Source: Burkholderiales bacterium UBA2647 (GTDB lineage: Bacteria; Pseudomonadota; Gammaproteobacteria; Burkholderiales; Burkholderiaceae_E). Taken from it: DNA of 35,056 nucleotides. A model generated the notes under the pieces. That model was given only the letters and a program-made list of their open reading frames with translations. It was not told where the DNA came from and made no database searches. Positions 15,660-23,833 of this stretch are shown here, piece by piece; positions within the stretch are counted from its first letter, which is position 1, and every line of letters begins with the position of its first letter. The position numbers and the translations under genes are program-made. Location: positions 1-35,056 of the forward strand of contig DENJ01000036.1 in NCBI GenBank assembly GCA_002359635.1, in the 5' to 3' direction.

Positions 15660-16826
15660 CTAGGACTTTTTGAGACGTTGTGGCGACAAATCGTCGAGCT
15701 TCAATCCCTGGTTCTCTATGAATGTGGGCACTGGGCGCCCCAGAATCATCGAAGCATAGAGCGCTCCAACAGCCGGAGCGCTCTGAATACCATAGCCACC
15801 CTGACCAATTGCCCAGAAAAATCCGGGATAGTGCTGATCGAAGCCGCCCACAAAGGATCCGTCCTCAACAAAACTGCGCAGGCCCGCCCAGGTACGAATC
15901 GGACGTCGAATCACAACATCGGCCACGGTTTGAATGCGATGAATTGCGGTTGCTATATCAAGTTCCTCCGCAACAACATCATGCGCTTGCACCGGATCGG
16001 CATTTGCAGGCGAACCAAGCATTTGGCCCGCGTCGGGCTTGAAGTAGAAATCCTCTTCAATACCAATCACCATAGGCCAATCTGCTACACCCGCTATGGC
16101 AGGCTGCGCGAAGGTGAACACGCTTCGCCGCTTTGGAACCAAACCCATCGGCGCAATACCTGCTAAGGCGGCCACATGATCACCCCAAGCGCCAGCGGCA
16201 TTGACAATCATCGAGGCCCTGATCCGGGGCAATGCTTCTTGCTCAAAGCCAAGCTCCCAGGGCTTTGCCAGCATCGAGCCGGACGACAGAGACAGTCGTG
16301 TAAGCCTGTGCCCAAGATGGATGGCGGCTGCATGCTGTGCCGCGCCTTTTAAAAAGCCCTGATGCAGCGCATGAACGTCGATATCGAAGGCTCGAGACTC
16401 GATGCTTGCCGACGCCACCACAGCCGGGCGCAAGACCGGCACGATGGCACGCGCCGCTTCAATGTTGAGTCGCCTGATCGGTGCGCCTGTGCTTCGTACC
16501 ATGGCTTCGTGTGCATCGAGTGCTGGCACTTGCTCGGGCGATGCGATCATCATCGCTGCACGAGGACTGATCAGGGCCTGTGGCGCAAAGCCTTCAGGGG
16601 ATCGTTCAAAAAAACTGAGGCTAGCCCGCGTGAGTTGACGAACCACAGGAGGGCCATAGCTGTCCATATAAAGCGCAGCCGAGCGCCCTGTGCTGTGGTA
16701 GCCCGCCTGATTTTCGGCTTCAAGCAAACAGACGCTGAGGTGTGGGGAAAGCTGATAAGCGATGCTCGCCCCGACAATACCTGCTCCGATGATCGCCACA
16801 TCGTAATCATGGCGTTTTCGATGCAT
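15660..16826 (-). CDS. D-arginine dehydrogenase-like FAD oxidoreductase (DAO family)
   Basis: 388 residues, soluble. The N-terminal FAD fold has GAGIVG in YDVAIIGAGIVGAS, then an EAENQAGYHSTGRSAALYMDSYG stretch that matches the DauA subfamily (D-arginine dehydrogenase of Pseudomonas), as do PKRRSVFTF, FYFKPDAGQMLGSPANADP, the TWAGLRSFVEDG region and IGQGGYGIQ near the C terminus. Expected chemistry is FAD-dependent oxidation of a D-amino acid to the 2-oxo acid, with electrons passed to the respiratory chain. The true substrate is unknown. The ATG at 16826 is preferred (AAGG 10 bases upstream) over a TTG at 16835. It begins 2 bases after the alcohol dehydrogenase stop. Confidence 0.82.
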   Translation of the reverse strand: MHRKRHDYDVAIIGAGIVGASIAYQLSPHLSVCLLEAENQAGYHSTGRSAALYMDSYGPPVVRQLTRASLSFFERSPEGFAPQALISPRAAMMIASPEQVPALDAHEAMVRSTGAPIRRLNIEAARAIVPVLRPAVVASASIESRAFDIDVHALHQGFLKGAAQHAAAIHLGHRLTRLSLSSGSMLAKPWELGFEQEALPRIRASMIVNAAGAWGDHVAALAGIAPMGLVPKRRSVFTFAQPAIAGVADWPMVIGIEEDFYFKPDAGQMLGSPANADPVQAHDVVAEELDIATAIHRIQTVADVVIRRPIRTWAGLRSFVEDGSFVGGFDQHYPGFFWAIGQGGYGIQSAPAVGALYASMILGRPVPTFIENQGLKLDDLSPQRLKKS

Positions 16827-16828
16827 GC

Positions 16829-17986
16829 CTACCAAGCCTTAGCCAAGAGCCCGTGAATCTGCGCTTGCTTCGTGATGGGCTCAGGATTGGTCTTGACCCA
16901 TAGGTTGTCGATAGCGCCGGCAGCCACCGCATCAAACTGCTCGGGCTTGACCTGCAAGTCCCTCAATCGACTCGGCAAACCAAGTTCTTCGACAAGCCTT
17001 GCCACTGCGTCGGGCGCATCGAGGGTGGAGCCCATCGCTTGAGCGATTAAGCTTTGCGTGAACTTTGTTTTATCATGGTTATAACGCATAACATGGGGCA
17101 ACATGATACAAGATGTGTAACCATGACTCATCCCGGTGACAGCACCGAGACTGTGGCCGATACCATGACTTGCGCCGAAAGGTACGCGCATAATCCCGAT
17201 GCCAGCGAGCCAAGCCCCTTGAAGGCAATCGAGACGCGCCTGTAGATCGTCGGGATGCTGATTGCTTTGGCGAAGGCCCTTACTGAGCAGTCTTACCGCC
17301 TCCAGACCAAGCGCATGAATGAGCGGCGAAGGGTTGACCGAACACAGTCCCTCAATTGCATGATCGAGCGCCCTCAACCCCGTGGAAAGCCATAACCAAG
17401 TCGGCGTATAAAGGGTTGCCCGCGGATCGAGGATCACCGCGGCTGGGCCGATCTCTGTGCCCATGTAGGCGTCTTTTACTTTGCGCTTTTCGTCGGTACA
17501 ACCGCCAAGATTGGAAAACTCCGCAGCAGAAAGTGTGGTCGACACCGCAATCTGCCGCATGGGTGGCGACTTCACCTTCGGAATCCTCCGACTGCCGTCA
17601 GGGTTGACAGCTAAGTGCCAGGCGCTGAGTTCATCCTCATGCTCAAGGCCCTCAGCGAGCGCAATCAACAACACCTTGACCGTATCAATTGCCGTACCAC
17701 CACCAACGGTGAGGATAAGATCCGGCTTGGCCAATCGGACGGCCCGGGCAGCTTCGATCACCGTACGCCGGGGCGTGTGCTCCATACATTCATCAAAGCA
17801 AGCTACATAACGCATGCCGAGCGCCTGCGACAGTTCCCGAATCAAGGGGGTTTGGCGATTCAAGGTCTTGCCGGTCACGATAAAAATGCGCGAAGCGGCA
17901 CGTCGCTCAACTTCAGCAAGCACTGCTTCGCGGGCCGGCTCGCCCCATATCACCCGATCCTGGGCTAAAAACTCATGCATGGCCAT
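16829..17986 (-). CDS. Iron-containing alcohol dehydrogenase family (group III) enzyme
   Basis: 385 residues, with NAD(P)-binding motif GGGTAID (95-101) in the N-terminal half and the all-helical metal domain behind. Histidines corresponding to metal ligands are seen in LDHAIEG (H209), ASHGIGHSLG (H274) and TGMSHGYT (H288). The ligand Asp usually found four residues before the first His is Arg205 by simple motif alignment, as maleylacetate reductases also depart there. So metal dependence is uncertain and a maleylacetate-reductase-like or aldehyde reductase role remains possible. A strong binding site GGAGGTG lies 8 bases before the ATG. Its position after the DapA-family gene suggests that it reduces an aldehyde or keto product of that pathway. 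Confidence 0.82.
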   Translation of the reverse strand: MAMHEFLAQDRVIWGEPAREAVLAEVERRAASRIFIVTGKTLNRQTPLIRELSQALGMRYVACFDECMEHTPRRTVIEAARAVRLAKPDLILTVGGGTAIDTVKVLLIALAEGLEHEDELSAWHLAVNPDGSRRIPKVKSPPMRQIAVSTTLSAAEFSNLGGCTDEKRKVKDAYMGTEIGPAAVILDPRATLYTPTWLWLSTGLRALDHAIEGLCSVNPSPLIHALGLEAVRLLSKGLRQSNQHPDDLQARLDCLQGAWLAGIGIMRVPFGASHGIGHSLGAVTGMSHGYTSCIMLPHVMRYNHDKTKFTQSLIAQAMGSTLDAPDAVARLVEELGLPSRLRDLQVKPEQFDAVAAGAIDNLWVKTNPEPITKQAQIHGLLAKAW

Positions 17987-18031
17987 TGCTTTGCACCTCC
18001 ACGACTGGGCCCCTGCGGCAAAGGCGCGAGA

Positions 18032-19009
18032 CTATGGCGAAACAAGCTTCGCACGCGCATCGCTTCGAGCAAGTCGTGCAAGCAAATAATCAGTCTCGGC
18101 TCTTGCCAGCGCGCTCAACGAGGACGCAGGTCGCCTTTGGGCATCGGAACTCAGAATACCGCGACGCATCATAATATATTTTCGAACGGCGAGGCCAATG
18201 CCGGGCTGCTGTTCATAACGCAGTAAAGGCAGGTGTGCATCAAACAAATCATGCGCCTTGTCGCGCTCGCCCATCGCTTGCAGGCGCACCACATCGATCA
18301 GCATATCGGGGAATGCATAGCCGGTGTTGGCACCATCGGCACCCCGCTCGAGCTCGAAATCCAAAAACAAACCCCCGTTGCCACAAAGGATAGCGATCTG
18401 TCGCATGCTGCCTTCGCGCTGAAAGCTGCGTAATGCGGAGATCTTTTCCAAACCCGGCCAGTCTTCGTGCTTAAGCATGATGCAAGATTTATTATCTTGA
18501 ACGATTCGGCGAATCACCTGTGTGCTCATTTGGACCGAGAAGGTCAAGGGATAGTCCTGAATCACAAAGGGAATATCCTCGCCAATCGCTGCAGCAGCCT
18601 GACCGTAGTACTGTACGATTTGATCATCGGTCCGCAAGGTATTCGGTGGTGCGATCATCACGCCAGCAGCACCCAAATCCATCGAGGCACGGGCGAGTGT
18701 TTGCATCGACGCAAAGCCAGGAGCGGATACCCCGACGATGACGGGAACCTTCATCCGTGAAGAGATCCGTTTGACGATCTGAAGAGACTCTTCGGCATCA
18801 ATTTTCGGTGCCTCACCGAGCACCCCAAGAATCGTGATGCCGTCAGCACCGATCGCTGTGTAGAAGTCGGCCATGCGATCCATCGATACCCAGTCAATTT
18901 GGCCATCGGGAAGAAAAGCGGTTGGGGCAATCGGATAAACCCCCGTGGCAACAGGTCCCAAGTGCTTATTCATCGACCGCTGAGCCGTGATCGGCTGACT
19001 GATTGACAT
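18032..19009 (-). CDS. Dihydrodipicolinate synthase (DapA)/N-acetylneuraminate lyase family protein
   Basis: 325 residues, class I (Schiff-base) aldolase/lyase TIM barrel. Seen are VYPIAPTAFLPDGQID at the barrel start, GVLGEA (62-67) where the family has the GxxGE pyruvate-carboxylate site, Tyr153 in VIQDYP, and the Schiff-base Lys180 in CIMLKHEDWPG. The IQDYP form rather than YNxP separates it from true lysine-biosynthesis DapA, so a catabolic lyase or dehydratase acting on a 2-oxo acid (pyruvate released or added) is more likely. A tail of about 30 residues continues beyond the usual end. AAGGA precedes the ATG by about 7 bases. It sits 24 bases after the ThDP enzyme gene in the same set. 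Confidence 0.85.
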   Translation of the reverse strand: MSISQPITAQRSMNKHLGPVATGVYPIAPTAFLPDGQIDWVSMDRMADFYTAIGADGITILGVLGEAPKIDAEESLQIVKRISSRMKVPVIVGVSAPGFASMQTLARASMDLGAAGVMIAPPNTLRTDDQIVQYYGQAAAAIGEDIPFVIQDYPLTFSVQMSTQVIRRIVQDNKSCIMLKHEDWPGLEKISALRSFQREGSMRQIAILCGNGGLFLDFELERGADGANTGYAFPDMLIDVVRLQAMGERDKAHDLFDAHLPLLRYEQQPGIGLAVRKYIMMRRGILSSDAQRRPASSLSALARAETDYLLARLARSDARAKLVSP

Positions 19010-19033
19010 ATCACCATCCTTTTTGAAGCATGC

Positions 19034-20749
19034 CTATTCATAGCCCGAAGTGATTTGCACATCAACCAGATTCGGACCCTCAGCGTTGAAGGCCGCTTCA
19101 AAACCTGGCCCTAATTGGGCAAGCCTGTTGATGCTTATAGATTTTAATCCCATTCCCGCCGCCATGGCTGTAAAGTCAAAGGCAGGATCTTGGAAATCCA
19201 TACCGATAAAGCGATCTGAATCACGCATGGCAATCAAGCGGTCTTTGATGATCCGGTAGCTTCGATTATTGGCAATCACAAAACTGACGGGCAGGCGCAG
19301 ATGCGCCGCCGTCCATAAGCCCTGAATCGCATACATGGCACTGCCATCGCCAAGTAAAGCAACCACCCGTTTTCCAGGGTGCGCCAGAGCGATCCCGATG
19401 GCCCCCGGTAGTCCGAATCCCAAGCCGCCACTGGTCAGACCGAAAGCCTGCATCGGCTGACGGACCTTCAAAAACTGATGCAATAATGGCGCGGTTGTCG
19501 GCGCTTCTTCGACCACCAAAGCATCCTCGGGCAGATGCTCGGTCAGTTGATAAATCATCATTGCGGGATCAATCAGCAAAGATGCCTGTCTTGCGCCTTC
19601 AGCTTCGCCTGTAACTTCAGCGTCGGGACGATGGAGAAGTTGCTGCAAATCTGCAGCAGCCTCCTTGCGCTTCGCCAACCAGTTTATGCTTGCAAAGCCC
19701 TCCAATCTCTGAGCTGCAGCAGAACGCTGTTCATCGCTGATCCGGGCACTCAAACGGGGTAGTAACAGCTCGAGCGTCGACTTAACAGCTGCTCGGATCG
19801 CAAGTGATGTGCTATAGTTTTTGCCAAGTTCCCAGTCTCGCTCGCTGATGTGCACAACAGGCAGTCCCTTGGGCAGTGGATCGACATCGCTATAAGCCGA
19901 CATACGAAGTAAGTCTCCGCCTAAGCAGATCAACAGATCGTAGCCCGATAGGCTGTCGCGAACCTTCTTTTGATTACGGGTGATATCACCCATATGACAG
20001 ACATGTTCAACAGGAAATCGACTGTTATAAGGAACAGATTCAAGGTAGACAGCAGCACCCAGCATCTCAGCAAGTGTCGAGGCCTGATGAAAAGCATCTT
20101 GTTCGGCAAGCTCCCGGCCAGCCAGAATCACTGGGCGTTTCGACCGGATCAGGTGCTCGACCAGAGCCTCCATGCTTTGTCCTACCGGCGCGACCTCGTT
20201 GCGCACTCTGGTTGACGCCATCAGATCGATCTCCGCCTCTTCATCGAGTACCGATCCCGGCAGGCTCAGAAACACCGGACCGCAAGGTGGTGTGGTTGCG
20301 ATCTTTGCCGCACGCCTCAAAACCCGCGGGATATCCTGAACACGATGGATTTCGAATGACCATTTCACAAGCGGCTGTGCAACCGGAACCAAGGGTTCGT
20401 AGAGCAAAGGCTCTTGTAGTCCATGGCCGATTTCATACTGGCCCGCGGTGATGATCATCGGAGAGCCTGAAAATTTAGCGGCATAAATCGCGCCCATCGC
20501 ATGACCAAGTCCCGGCATGCAGTGCAAATTCACTGCGCTAAGCCTGCCGCTTGCGCGACTGAATCCATCTGCCATCGCAACCACGATTGACTCTTGCAAG
20601 CCGAGGACGTATTGAATCTGTGGGAAATTCGCAAGCGCTTCCATCACGGGTAGTTCGGTGGTACCAGGATTACCAAATAAGTGGCTAACGCCTTCGTCAG
20701 CCAAAACCGCCAAAAATGCATCGCGACCTGTCATGCGTCGAACGGTCAT
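19034..20749 (-). CDS. ThDP-dependent benzoylformate-decarboxylase-like enzyme
   Basis: 571 residues in the pyruvate-decarboxylase/acetolactate-synthase superfamily. The N-terminal domain has FGNPGTTELP (25-34), the catalytic Glu53 in GLQES and His76 in NLHCMPGLGHAMGA, which follow benzoylformate decarboxylase (BFD) closely. The ThDP motif GDGS...NN (467-470 and 494-495) is intact. BFD's His281, in its YHQYDP motif, corresponds by eye to Ser284 here (RMSAYSD), so the substrate or chemistry may differ. The start is the ATG at 20749 with AAGGGG about 11 bases upstream. An in-frame longer version to 20848 lacks support. It leads the minus-strand set and diverges from the hydroxylase gene. Confidence 0.85.
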   Translation of the reverse strand: MTVRRMTGRDAFLAVLADEGVSHLFGNPGTTELPVMEALANFPQIQYVLGLQESIVVAMADGFSRASGRLSAVNLHCMPGLGHAMGAIYAAKFSGSPMIITAGQYEIGHGLQEPLLYEPLVPVAQPLVKWSFEIHRVQDIPRVLRRAAKIATTPPCGPVFLSLPGSVLDEEAEIDLMASTRVRNEVAPVGQSMEALVEHLIRSKRPVILAGRELAEQDAFHQASTLAEMLGAAVYLESVPYNSRFPVEHVCHMGDITRNQKKVRDSLSGYDLLICLGGDLLRMSAYSDVDPLPKGLPVVHISERDWELGKNYSTSLAIRAAVKSTLELLLPRLSARISDEQRSAAAQRLEGFASINWLAKRKEAAADLQQLLHRPDAEVTGEAEGARQASLLIDPAMMIYQLTEHLPEDALVVEEAPTTAPLLHQFLKVRQPMQAFGLTSGGLGFGLPGAIGIALAHPGKRVVALLGDGSAMYAIQGLWTAAHLRLPVSFVIANNRSYRIIKDRLIAMRDSDRFIGMDFQDPAFDFTAMAAGMGLKSISINRLAQLGPGFEAAFNAEGPNLVDVQITSGYE

Positions 20750-20812
20750 CGCTTGTTTCCCCTTTTGAAGCCGCACGGTAAGATGAATTGAGATCGTCAA
20801 GGAGGAACTGCG

Positions 20813-20923
20813 TTGATTGCCTCGCTTCAACGACCGCTTCTGGATCATATCGCTAGCTGGAGAAGACCGTGCTCAAAACCTATCAGTACCCGAAATTCGC
20901 TTACCAACGACCGCCGGAATTGA
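20813..20923 (+). other. Short ORF with strong ribosome binding site ahead of the hydroxylase gene
   Basis: AAGGAGG (20799-20805) is followed after 7 bases by TTG, opening a 36-codon frame that ends 52 bases inside the hydroxylase gene in a different frame. The peptide (begins MIASLQRPLLDHIAS) is not recognised. It may be a leader peptide coupling translation to the hydroxylase GTG at 20869, or only a leftover binding site. Nothing shows that it is made. Confidence 0.3.
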
Positions 20924-22899
20924 GCCCGGCTGAATATCGTCAGGCGAGCACCTATCCGGTGATTGTCGTGGGCGCTGGGCCGGTTGGGCTGGCTTGTGCC
21001 ATTGATCTTAAAGCACAGGGCATCGATTGCCTGCTCATCGATGAGGATGACACGGTTTCAATCGGGTCAAGAGGTGTTTGCTACGCAAAGCGCACGCTCG
21101 AGATTTTTGATCGATTAAAGATGGGCGATGATGTGGCGAAACGAGGCGTGAGCTGGCAGACCGGACGAACTTTTTTCCGGGAGCATGAGGTCTATCACTT
21201 CAACCTGCTTGCTGAGTCGGGGCACGAACGTCCGGCGATGATCAATTTGCAGCAGTACCATTTGGAGGAAATACTGCAGCGTCGTGCCATGCAAGCAGGG
21301 GTTGCGATGCGGTGGCGCCAGAAGGTGATTGCCGTACAAGCCAACGAGACTGATGAAGCACATGAAGCGATCAAGGTCTTGCTCCGTGTCGAAAGTCCGG
21401 ACGGGGTTTATGACATCGACTGCAATTGGTTGGTGGTTGCCGATGGCGCAAAAAGTTCCATAAGGCGCATGATGGGTTTAGACGTTGAAGGCAAGGTGTT
21501 TACCGACCGATTCCTGATCGCCGACGTGGTCATGCAAGCTGATTTCCCGGCAGAGCGCTGGTTTTGGTTTGACCCGCCCTTTCATCGGAACCAGTCGGTC
21601 TTGTTGCATCGACAGGCCGATAAAGTTTGGCGCATCGACTTTCAGCTTGGTTGGGATGCAGATCCTGAAGCAGAAAAAATGCCTGAGCGGGTGATCCCGC
21701 GTATTCAGGCCATGCTCGGCGAGCACCATGCTTTTGAACTTGAATGGGTCTCGGTGTATACCTTTCAATGTCGGCGTATGCAGCGCTTTAGACACGGTTC
21801 GGTACTATTCATTGGCGATGCAGCCCATCAGGTCTCGCCTTTTGGTGCACGCGGCGCCAATTCCGGGATTCAGGATGCTGACAACCTTGGCTGGAAGCTA
21901 GCACGGGTCATCAAAGGCCAGTCGCCGCACAGCCTGCTTGACAGTTTTGATCAGGAACGGCTTCGTGCTGCCGATGAGAACATTCTTAATTCAACAAGAT
22001 CGACAGATTTCATAACACCTAAATCGTCGAACAGCCGCACCTTCCGCGACGCAACGCTAGACCTTGCGAGGCATTTCCCTTTTGCACGCAGCATGGTGAA
22101 TTCAGGGCGCTTATCGCTACCCAGCCATTATCTTGATTCGCCGCTTAACACGCCCGATTCACCCGCTGAACAATTTCAGACGGCGCTTTATCCAGGATCA
22201 CCGCTATGCGATGCACCGCTCATCGTCCATGGGCAAAAGCGCTGGCTACTGCGTGAACTTGACGGTCGTTTTGCGCTCTTATTTGTTCCAGGCGATGCTG
22301 CAAGCGACCAATTGATGCAAAGCCCTGCCATGCAACAATGGATCGCGTCGAACAATATCAAGCTGATCGAAATCGATTTATCCATGCAGTTAGCTGAAGC
22401 CGGCGATCAGCAGCCCCTGATTAAATCCCGTCTTGATTTGACGGTGGGTTGCTGCTGGCTGCTCAGGCCAGATCAACATCTGGCTGCAAGGTTTCGCAGG
22501 CTTGATGTTGATGCCCTGGCCGATGCGTTTGCGCGGGCGACCGGGCGATCTGTTTCAGCCTCACAGCCGCCCGTTGCTCCAATGCCGCCGGTTGCTCCAA
22601 CGCCGCCACTCGCTCCAACGCCGCCGCTTGCTCCAATGTCGCGGCCACCTATCGGACAACTTATCGTCGAGCCTCATTTTAAAGATTTCGACACCCCTAG
22701 CTTGCGCGATTATCAAGCCAATGATCGCTTTTATGACATGCTTATCGAGGCTCACCGAAATCTCAGCGATGATGCTTCTGCGGCCCTTAACGCAAGGCTT
22801 TTGCTTTTGCTGGCCAATCACGTCGGCGATTTGTCGATCCTGCAACAAGCCATCGAAGCGGCCCGGGTGATCGATTCATCGAATTGTTATAAGGAGTAG
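20869..22899 (+). CDS. FAD-dependent aromatic hydroxylase fused to a DUF2783 domain
   Basis: 676 residues. Residues about 28-560 form a class A flavoprotein monooxygenase of the MhpA/phenol hydroxylase kind: GAGPVG (35-40), the DG motif VADGAKSSIRR (190-200) and the GD motif FIGDAAHQVSPFGARGAN (314-331), with a thioredoxin-like C-terminal part. It should hydroxylate a phenolic ring using NAD(P)H and O2. Residues 567-590 are a proline-rich linker of four PPxAPx units. After it, about 605-670 (DYQANDRFYDMLIEAHRNL, LNARLLLLLANHVGDL) look like DUF2783, usually a separate small protein next to such hydroxylases. The GTG start has GGAG 6 bases upstream. The alpha/beta hydrolase gene follows after 4 bases. 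Confidence 0.85.
   Translation: MLKTYQYPKFAYQRPPELSPAEYRQASTYPVIVVGAGPVGLACAIDLKAQGIDCLLIDEDDTVSIGSRGVCYAKRTLEIFDRLKMGDDVAKRGVSWQTGRTFFREHEVYHFNLLAESGHERPAMINLQQYHLEEILQRRAMQAGVAMRWRQKVIAVQANETDEAHEAIKVLLRVESPDGVYDIDCNWLVVADGAKSSIRRMMGLDVEGKVFTDRFLIADVVMQADFPAERWFWFDPPFHRNQSVLLHRQADKVWRIDFQLGWDADPEAEKMPERVIPRIQAMLGEHHAFELEWVSVYTFQCRRMQRFRHGSVLFIGDAAHQVSPFGARGANSGIQDADNLGWKLARVIKGQSPHSLLDSFDQERLRAADENILNSTRSTDFITPKSSNSRTFRDATLDLARHFPFARSMVNSGRLSLPSHYLDSPLNTPDSPAEQFQTALYPGSPLCDAPLIVHGQKRWLLRELDGRFALLFVPGDAASDQLMQSPAMQQWIASNNIKLIEIDLSMQLAEAGDQQPLIKSRLDLTVGCCWLLRPDQHLAARFRRLDVDALADAFARATGRSVSASQPPVAPMPPVAPTPPLAPTPPLAPMSRPPIGQLIVEPHFKDFDTPSLRDYQANDRFYDMLIEAHRNLSDDASAALNARLLLLLANHVGDLSILQQAIEAARVIDSSNCYKE
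22567..22638 (+). repeat. Four tandem 18-base units coding a PPxAPx linker
   Basis: Four consecutive units at 22567, 22585, 22603 and 22621 follow the pattern CCGCCnnTyGCTCCAAyG, except that unit 1 has CCC as its second codon. Units differ from one another at a few positions, so they are not a recent duplication. They encode PPVAPM, PPVAPT, PPLAPT and PPLAPM between the hydroxylase and the DUF2783-like part. They are a stiff, extended linker and not a CRISPR or intergenic repeat. Confidence 0.9.
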
Positions 22900-22903
22900 C
22901 ATT

Positions 22904-23833
22904 ATGCCGACCATCAGCACCGACGACGGTGTCAAGCTTTACTACGAAGAAGCAGGTTCTGGCACTGCCATCGTTTTCGTTCACGAGTTTGCAGGGGATT
23001 GGCGCAGTTGGGAACCACAAATGCGCTATTTTTCGCGTCGCTATAGATGCATCAGCTATAGCGCACGGGGCTACCTCCCCTCCGATATTCCGGAAAACTG
23101 GGAGGTCTACTCACAAGCGCGCGTCCGAGATGACATCCTCGCCATACTTGATGGGCTCGCCATCAGTCAAGCACACATCGTTGGGCTTTCCATGGGCGCT
23201 TTCGCAAGCTTGCACTTCGGCCTTTTGTACGGCATTCAAGGCCTTGATTCGAGAGCCCGATCCCTCACGCTTGCGGGTGTTGGAAGCGGCGCCCATCCGG
23301 CCCATTATCGGGACTTTCAAGCAAGCGCTCGCGATCATGCTGAGGTCATTCTCAAAAGCGGCATGGCGCATTTTGCTGCGAGCTACGGGCATGGCGCTGC
23401 AAGAGTCCAGTATCTGGCTAAAGATCCCCGTGGCTTTGCCGAGTATGAACGGCAACTCGCTGAACACTCAGCACTTGGATCCTCCAACACCATGCGGGGC
23501 TATCAGGGTCGTCGGCCTTGCCTTTATGAACTGAGCGAAGCGATTGCTTTGATCAATGTACCGACCTTGATAATGACCGGTGATGAAGATGAACCTTGCT
23601 TAGAACCCTCCCTGATGCTCAAGCGTGCCATCAAGACTTCTCAGTTAGCGGTTCTGCCTGGCGCCGGACATGGCATCAATCTCGAAGAGCCTGTGCTGTT
23701 TAACCAGTTGCTTGCCGAATTCCTTGCCCAAGTCGACCAGGGAAAATCCTTTCTGCGTCATCCAAAGGCAGCCCCTGAATCAATATGGGGCCCCGATGGT
23801 GATCCGCGTCAACGTTTCGGATCCATGACTTAA
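22904..23833 (+). CDS. Alpha/beta hydrolase
   Basis: 309 residues of the alpha/beta fold. The nucleophile elbow is GLSMG with Ser96, the likely acid is Asp227 or Asp229 in MTGDEDEP, and the base is His256 in GAGHGINLEEP. The oxyanion region reads VHEFAGDWRSW (26-36). Family members cleave esters, amides or C-C bonds of ring-cleavage products. A role acting on the hydroxylase pathway is inferred from being 4 bases downstream. Between strands the cap region (about 125-210) is long and Arg/His-rich. AAGGAG lies 8 bases before the ATG. The last 30 residues are polar and probably disordered. It converges on the DUF3237 gene with a 4-base overlap of stops. Confidence 0.85.
   Translation: MPTISTDDGVKLYYEEAGSGTAIVFVHEFAGDWRSWEPQMRYFSRRYRCISYSARGYLPSDIPENWEVYSQARVRDDILAILDGLAISQAHIVGLSMGAFASLHFGLLYGIQGLDSRARSLTLAGVGSGAHPAHYRDFQASARDHAEVILKSGMAHFAASYGHGAARVQYLAKDPRGFAEYERQLAEHSALGSSNTMRGYQGRRPCLYELSEAIALINVPTLIMTGDEDEPCLEPSLMLKRAIKTSQLAVLPGAGHGINLEEPVLFNQLLAEFLAQVDQGKSFLRHPKAAPESIWGPDGDPRQRFGSMT

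Noticed and set aside
18032..19009. True dapA for lysine synthesis
   Set aside because: The active-site tyrosine motif is IQDYP rather than YNxP and the gene sits in a catabolic set, so a biosynthetic role is not supported.
22567..22638. CRISPR-like or satellite repeat
   Set aside because: The units are in frame inside a gene, lack spacers and encode a PPxAPx linker.
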